From positions 11,672,501 through 11,736,500 of the forward strand of contig CM055876.1 in assembly GCA_029582165.1 (NCBI GenBank): a DNA stretch of 64,000 nucleotides, in the 5' to 3' direction. The DNA is from Portulaca oleracea (lineage: Eukaryota; Streptophyta; Magnoliopsida; Caryophyllales; Portulacaceae). The position numbers were made by a program, and so were the translations under genes. Positions 58,838-64,000 of the stretch are shown one piece after another; positions within the stretch are counted from its first letter, which is position 1; the number at the start of each line of letters is the position of its first letter. Under the pieces are notes generated by a model. The model ran no database searches. It was given only the letters and a program-made list of their open reading frames with translations, and was not told where the DNA came from.

Positions 58838-59454
58838 TTATCATCAACGAAGCTCCAACTCACGCTCGACACCTCTTGTCAAGCCTTGAGTTCAATGGCC
58901 AACAACGTTGAATGATAATGGGAGCGTCAAAGGTTTTCAAGTTTAAAATCATCCAAAGGACAAGATGATGCTCAAAAACCGTAATGTTCAAGAGGTTTGA
59001 GTCTATGACTCATTAACATACTCTGAATCGATGAGATGGGAAGCTCTATTACGGGGCGTAAAAGTCTTCCTATGCGAGGACGTGAAGTGGGCCGTTTCGG
59101 ATAGCCTAGGGCTGGGCTTGATGGTTCTCGCGGAGGGTATGGGACACATGGCCGATTGTAAATAGTGTCTTTGTTTTTTAAGCAAGGTTTTGGGTTGTGT
59201 GTGTGATATGTATCCAATTAGTTAAATAAGAATGTAATAGTTCAAGGACTTGTCTACTTATGCATTCAAACTAATTGAATTTACATACACTAAGTGAAGG
59301 TTCAAGTCATGAGATACTTTCATGACGCATAACAACTCCTCGATTTCTCAGGTGTTGAATCTTTCTAGAAGTCGCCATGTATGGCGGGGGTATTTTTTAC
59401 CCAAGTGAGGGATCCCGGACTATTTTAAGTGGTACTCTTGAAATGGTAGGGGAT

Positions 59455-60138
59455 TGTTGGAGTATTTCAAGAGCTAAGAGGCGTAAAATATAAGTTATAA
59501 GCATAGGATCGATCGGATAGGTCGAAAACAAGCTTAACAAGAAAAAGGGACTCAACACGGATCGTGCTCAGTATTACACGACCCCTGTTGACGTCCAGAG
59601 AGCACAGAAAATGTGAACTGGATCAACACGGTCCGTGTTGATCTAACACAACCTGTGTTGATCACAATGGGGATTGAATTTCAAATCCCTTGATTTATGC
59701 CTCGTGTTGAAATGAATTTGGTCATATTTTTGGATGATATTGATTGAGAAACAAGTCATGATTTCTCATTAATATCATTCAACTCAAATCCCTTGGATTG
59801 TGCCCAATGCAATTAGAAAGTTTGACCTCCTTATGACTCCAAAGGTTCTCTATATAAGATGGATGAATTCAAAATTCATCAACACCCTCATCTATCTTCT
59901 TCTTCTTCTTTCTAGAGAGCATTCAACACATTCTTAAGGTGTTCACTGCTGCAACTCTTTAAGTCCTTTTGAAAAATCTTGTAACTTTGCTTACAAGAAG
60001 TTAGGTTTTACCCTTGAGTCTTTTCACGGTCTAGTGAATAAGTCTTAAGGGGAGACGAGCTTGCCCTTGACTCCTAGCCACCCAAGTGATCCCCCATCTT
60101 CCGTGGTTTTATATTCCATCTCATTGTTTTTCTCAACA
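59455..60138 (+). repeat. 3' LTR of the second Copia element
   Basis: 684 bp, matching 54209-54933 but lacking one unit of the CACGGGTCGTG-type repeat and a short duplication of 'ggatgatattgactgagaaatca'. It is preceded by a purine-rich tract. Confidence 0.9.
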
Positions 60139-60144
60139 TACTGT

Positions 60145-60251
60145 AGGGTCCCAGAATGTAATGGTTCGTGTTGTGTTTCTCTATGCAAAGGAAAATGCAC
60201 TTGCAATCATCTTTATTGATGAGGTAGATGTGATTGCAACTTTTAATTACA
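60145..60251 (+). pseudogene. Captured fragment of a 26S proteasome ATPase gene (RPT3-like)
   Basis: The translation contains MVRVVFLYAKENALAIIFID then EVDVIAT, which corresponds to the Walker B segment (hhhhDE) of AAA ATPases. Among the six proteasomal RPT subunits the AKENxPAIIFIDEVDAIAT wording is that of RPT3. An intron-like acceptor (ATTG..TAG|GGTCCC) precedes it, interrupted by the Copia insertion. A 5-nt insertion ('taatg') shifts the frame just before MVR, and similarity stops after ATFNY. Only about 35 codons remain, with no ATG of its own, so this is a transposon-captured exon piece and not a functional gene. Confidence 0.75.
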
Positions 60252-61179
60252 TTTGTGTGTACTGTTATTTGTTAACAATATTACATGGCACAGACGTCTC
60301 CTATGCCTGTCAAGTACAATGTGAAAGAATGTGTGGATTTAAGCTTGGAATGTGAATTTTTACTTGTGAAGTTCTGATAGTTATTGCAAATTTAGTTGAT
60401 GATATACTAGTTTTTGCTGGACTTAAGCTTGGAATGTTAATTTCTACCTAGAACCTTATCTATCTAACTTGAAATTTGTTGACACTAGTCATCAGGATGA
60501 GTGTTTTCTCTCTTGATTATACTTAGAAATGTGTATGAGCGTTTGGACTTAGTTAATCTCCTTGAAATTGTATGGATTATAGTGTGGTAAATTCAAACTT
60601 ATTAGGGACTTTGAAAGAGAACGCTTCTACAAAGCTTGTCAATTCTCGAATTTTTGTTATTCTAGTGAAATTTTGATTGTTCTTGTTGATTTAGTTGATG
60701 GTATGTTGATTTTTGCTGTTATTCCAGTGATTTGTTTTTGTTATACTTGATGTAGTAAAATTGATCTTGATCTAAGTTTTGTTATTAACTTGTGCTGGTG
60801 ATGACAACGGGACGCTTTTTGTTGTACAAAATCACCTCGATAATTTTCACTTCACTATTATCTACTTTTGTATAGACCAAAGTATGTAAACTAGTGAATA
60901 CAAAATTCTTGTTTATTTTGTAGGCTAAAGTTGAAACCTTTAAGTGGTCTTCGATCTATACATAGTTGATTGTATATGTGATACATTACAATTCAAGACT
61001 AACTCTTCAATGAGAAATGAAATTTCATTTTGGAAGAATTTGTGCTTTGAATATATTGTTTTATGAATTTATAAGCAGGTACATAAGTGGTCAGATACAA
61101 TAAACATTAGTAATATATTGGAAATTCAGGTTAATGTGTAAAAATTTATGTTATTATGTGTTTTTATAACATATGCCCT
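60252..61179. other. Internal CACTA sequence, right part
   Basis: T-rich, intron-like DNA with two diverged copies of a 'gttgatttagttgatg(g/a)tat' phrase. No gene is recognised; it may be intron sequence of the captured gene. Confidence 0.35.
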
Positions 61180-61350
61180 ATAGTGGCATTTATTTGACCC
61201 TACAGCGGCATTTGTAACAAATGCCACACAAACCTATGGCGACATAGTCTCTAGCAGCATTTGTTTAAATGCCGCTATAGGCTTTAGCAGCATTTATAAA
61301 TGCCGTTATAGGCTTTAGCAGCATTTATAAATGCCGCTATAGGCCAAAAT
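61180..61350. repeat. Right subterminal repeat array of the CACTA element
   Basis: At least four tandem units of about 31 bp ('ggctttagcagcatttataaatgccgctata') plus related copies, all centred on GCATTTATAAATGC-like dyads, within 210 bp of the TIR. The arrangement matches transposase-binding subterminal arrays. Confidence 0.85.
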
Positions 61351-61385
61351 AAATGTCGTTAGAGCCCATTTCTATTGTAGTGTTA

Positions 61386-61756
61386 AATATATATGTCAAC
61401 CTAAAAATAGCCTGTTAAAATGTAATAGTAGAGTACACACGCGAGCTTATTAGGCTTGTTAAGCCCAATGAGTCGAACTACGTGTGGTTTTGCTTGGCTT
61501 GTTTAATTGAGGAGCTCGACCCTAAGCCAATCGGAGTCGATCTCAAGCTGAGCTGTACGAGCTTTCCGCTGAGCTGACCTGTGAAGACTCACGAGCTAGC
61601 TTGATTAGAGGTGGGCAATGGACTAGGTCAGTCAAGTCAGAGTTAGCCCATTGGCTATGCCAAGTTGGGTCAGGTCAAAGTCGGTCCAATGAAGTTGTGG
61701 TGATGTTGATGCATCTTTCCTTAGTCTCACACTTTGGGATCCAAGGTCCATGGAGG
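61386..61756. other. Short intergenic stretch right of the CACTA element
   Basis: 'gcttggcttg' and 'gagctcgac' motifs resemble the DNA left of the CACTA element at 51,665-51,820. No gene. Confidence 0.4.
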
Positions 61757-61910
61757 GTGTGTTGGAACAATATTGGCACAAGGACGTCACTTAGCCAATC
61801 AAAGAACCAAGTAAAACAAAACGTTGGCATACATTTTCCAATAACTGACAAGAATGTCTACGTTATGGTTTGATTAACTCTTAAATGAGTTATCTTTTGC
61901 TAGAAAGTAT

Positions 61911-62203
61911 CCAACTTGGTGCGAGTAAGCTACATGGCCAGCAACGAGTTTAAGCAAAACACTTATAGATTAAAGTGTCATTCATCCCTATTGGTACCTA
62001 TTCTATTTGTGTCTATATATGAAAATTGAGATGTCTACTCCGATATCGCCCTAGGAGATTAGCCAACTTGGTGCAAGTAACCAGCAACGAGTTCAAGCAA
62101 CACACTTATAGATTAAAGTGCCATTCATCCCGATTGGTACCTGTTCTATTTGTGTCTATATCTGAAAATTGAGACATCTACTCCGATCTTACCCTAGGAG
62201 ACT
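61911..62203. repeat. Tandem duplication, period about 150 bp, in the putative Gypsy LTR
   Basis: Two copies (61,911-62,062 and 62,063-62,203) share 'ccaacttggtgc(g/a)agtaa', 'cacttatagattaaagtg' and 'ctactccgat', ending at 'ccctaggaga'. Confidence 0.85.
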
Positions 62204-63217
62204 TTAGAAGGGCATTAAATAATCTTTCCAAAAAGCTATAGTTTGTCCAATTTGGAGTTCATTTGAGTTCTACGCAGCTCTTGCAAATCAGTATACCCGG
62301 TTTTGGCACAATTCTGATCGGTACTTACTTTGGTGTTTATTCATGGGCAATTCGGTCTTTTCATGCTATAATCAAATTTCCCTCTCTTTGTTACGTTATA
62401 AGGAGGTGTTCTAGCTGATTGGAAATGCCAAGAAAGCAAGAAAGTAGAGAGGTGTCCTTGTTAGAATGGTGTGAAATGTCTTTGGTGGTCCAATGAGAAG
62501 CTACCTTATGGAGTGTTCTTATTAGTTGTTATCTCAATTATTTTGGACAAAGACTTCAGGGAGAAGGAATGCATCAGCTGGGTTCACACATACTTAGCCA
62601 TTTTAATCATGATTTGTACCTTTCTACATGATTAGAGTGTTTTAACTATTTTGAGTGAGCTAGTGTGCTTGCTCGTTAGCTACTATATATCACTTCATGT
62701 ACTTCATTTTGCAGTATATGACTTTGATGAATATGAGTGAAAGCTTTTAGTGTTTCCTTTGTTTGTGAGCATTCTAATTACTCTTAAAATTTCTACTTCA
62801 GTATCTTGATTTGGCTAATCAAGTGGTGTTATGTATAGCTTGTGATTGATCTTTAGAAGGTGTTTTTGTAACCAAATGATAGATTACAAGTACCAGCCCT
62901 TGTGAATTCGTTTGTGGTGTCTCTGTATCAAACAAATACACTTGTCTATCCTTTGTTCTTCATTTGTTTTCGTTCTTTGGTGCCTTGTTCTTGGTTTTGT
63001 TTTCATGTTTTAAGCCTTGATTTGGTTAGACAATCAACGAGTTAGTCTTGCTGGTTGCTTATGATGTTGTGTTGCTTGTATTCCTTACTCCATCCTTGAG
63101 CATACATACATCATAATTAGTATTAGAGTTAGCTTACCCTCTTGGTGAGTAGCTTCCCTTCAGCCTAAGCACAACCCTCTTCGTCCCAAGCACATAGCCA
63201 CAAAAAAACCCACAACC

Positions 63218-64000
63218 ATGACTACTAGTAAGACTCCAGTGGAGATGAGTGAGCAAATTTTTAAGGAGAAATAAGAGTTGGAGAAACGAGTGAGGTTCCT
63301 TTCTACTCAACTCAATCACTATATATACTTGCAAAGAGAAGAGCTTAGAGATTCAGATGGAGATGATTCTGATTCTAGTAACCCATTTGGAGAAAAAGAG
63401 GAGGCCATGAGTCATCTAAGGAGGAGGCCACGAAAAGAAGAAGAAAAGCTTGATTTCAAGGTGGATATTCCAGAATTTGAAGGACATCTTGATCCGGAGG
63501 TGTTCTTGGATTGGTTGCAAACCGTGGAGAGAGACTTTGATCTTAAAGACATTCAAGATGATAAGAAGGTGAAGTTGATTACTCTTAAGCTTAGAAAGCA
63601 TGCATCCATATGGTAGACGAATCTCCAAAAGAAGAGAATTACTTTGGGGAAGGAGAAGATGAAGAAGAAACTTCAAGCTACGTTTATGCCCTCTAGTTAT
63701 CTTAAGGATAACTACTTCAAACTCCAACACTTAGTTCAAGGAAGTAAATCAGTAGAGGAGTATACCAAGAAGTTTGAGCATTTACTTTGGAGGTGTGATT
63801 TGAAGGAGGATGAACCTCAAACACTCATGAGGTACCTTGCTGGATTGGAAGAGAGGATCCGAAATGTTGTGGAGTTGTATCCATACACAACTTTGGATGA
63901 GTTAAGTTCTTTAGCTCACAAAGTTGAGATGCAAAGGAAGAGTAGAAATAAGGAGGCAGCAACTAAACCTCAACCTCAGCCCTCCCCTTATCCCACGCTA
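63218..64000 (+). pseudogene. Gypsy gag, partial at the window edge, with two stop codons
   Basis: The frame starts MTTSKTPVEMSEQ at 63,218 and meets TAA at 63,272 and TAG at 63,614 (a Trp codon in relatives, directly after SIW). One frame then continues open to the window end. The Ty3 gag domain is clear: KVDIPEFEGHLDPEVFLDWL, then ERDFDL, and further on SVEEYTKKFEHL and EPQTLMRYLAGL. The zinc knuckle and pol would lie beyond 64,000. The stops suggest a dead copy. Confidence 0.85.

Larger units (their letters stand above)
54209..60138 (+). mobile_element. Ty1/Copia retrotransposon nested in the CACTA element
   Basis: LTRs 54209-54933 (725 bp) and 59455-60138 (684 bp) start TGTTGGAG and end CTCAACA. 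The flanks are TATTG (54204-54208) and TACTG (60139-60143), a 5-bp duplication with one change. Gag, protease, integrase, RT and RNase H follow in Copia order on the plus strand, with several frameshifts and stops. A purine tract (ATGGTAGGGGAT) precedes the 3' LTR. No TGG-type tRNA primer site follows the 5' LTR. The LTR length difference comes mainly from repeat-unit loss in a CACGGGTCGTG-type array and one small duplication. Confidence 0.9.
52027..61382. mobile_element. CACTA (En/Spm) transposon, about 9.36 kb, non-autonomous, with nested Copia
   Basis: Starts CACTACAACAAAAATGG and ends with the complement of CACTACAATAGAAATGG; TTA lies directly outside both ends (52024-52026 and 61383-61385), the 3-bp duplication of this superfamily. 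Subterminal repeats around GGCATTTAT/ATAAATGCC occur at both ends. Removing the nested Copia (54,209-60,138) leaves about 3.4 kb without recognisable TNPA/TNPD transposase. A gene fragment similar to 26S proteasome ATPase RPT3 lies at 60,145-60,251, so this is a gene-capturing, non-autonomous CACTA. Confidence 0.92.
61757..64000 (+). mobile_element. 5' part of a Ty3/Gypsy element running off the window
   Basis: A presumed 5' LTR (about 61,757-63,113; start TGTTGGAAC, end TACATCA) is followed by TAGTATTAGAGT (63118-63129), a decayed match to the initiator-tRNA-Met primer site TGGTATCAGAGC, and then a Gypsy gag. The LTR start is a guess because the second LTR is outside the window. Confidence 0.55.

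Noticed and set aside
60086..60355. RPT3-like ORF as a real gene
   Set aside because: The first part is Copia LTR sequence; only about 35 codons match the ATPase, with an insertion before and no continuation after.

Overview
The window is nuclear DNA from a flowering plant, most likely a eudicot. The evidence is intron-rich genes with GT-AG introns and clear plant homologues, an AT-rich background, and dense nested LTR retrotransposons, CACTA and Mutator-like elements and MITEs. The species cannot be named from the sequence alone.

Layout. Positions 1-8,572 are repeat-rich intergenic DNA holding a solo LTR (206-1,576, perfect ATTGG target duplication), two Tourist-like MITEs (3,434-4,100 and 5,598-6,051) and a 50-codon membrane-peptide ORF (7,503-7,655, minus). 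Positions 8,578-16,978 are a minus-strand Copia element with perfect AAATT duplications, split by a 3.5-kb solo LTR (10,616-14,123). Positions 17,327-28,344 are a Mutator-like element with TIRs of about 180 bp around a GC-rich, possibly captured segment. Nested in it are a MITE (17,536-18,483) and a young, non-autonomous gag-only LTR element (19,060-27,637, perfect ACCGT duplications, nearly identical LTRs). Where pol would be, this gag-only element carries two large arrays of short inverted repeats. Two MITE families follow at 29.6-30.7 kb and recur inside an intron at 42.6-43.9 kb.

The gene island runs from about 31.7 to 49.3 kb. It holds a DDRGK1/UFBP1 ufmylation adaptor (plus strand, 8 coding exons, 292 aa), a COBRA-like GPI-anchored wall protein of the COBL7/8 type (minus, 3 exons, 694 aa) and a TBC-domain Rab GTPase-activating protein (minus, 11 coding exons, 447 aa). 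All three reading frames join cleanly across the proposed introns. Their functions are unrelated (ER protein modification, cell-wall assembly, vesicle traffic), so nothing suggests a functional cluster.

Positions 52,027-61,382 are a CACTA (En/Spm) element with TTA duplications and no visible transposase. It carries a fragment of a 26S proteasome ATPase gene (RPT3-like) and is itself interrupted by a plus-strand Copia element (54,209-60,138). That Copia lacks a tRNA-type primer-binding site and instead has an 11-12 nt sequence complementary to its own LTR, which suggests possible self-priming. From about 61.8 kb to the end lies the 5' part of a broken Ty3/Gypsy element.

The strongest candidates for something new are the two hairpin arrays in the gag-only element, whose stems change sequence but stay paired, and the possible self-priming Copia. 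All calls come from reading the sequence by eye; no alignment or database search was run.
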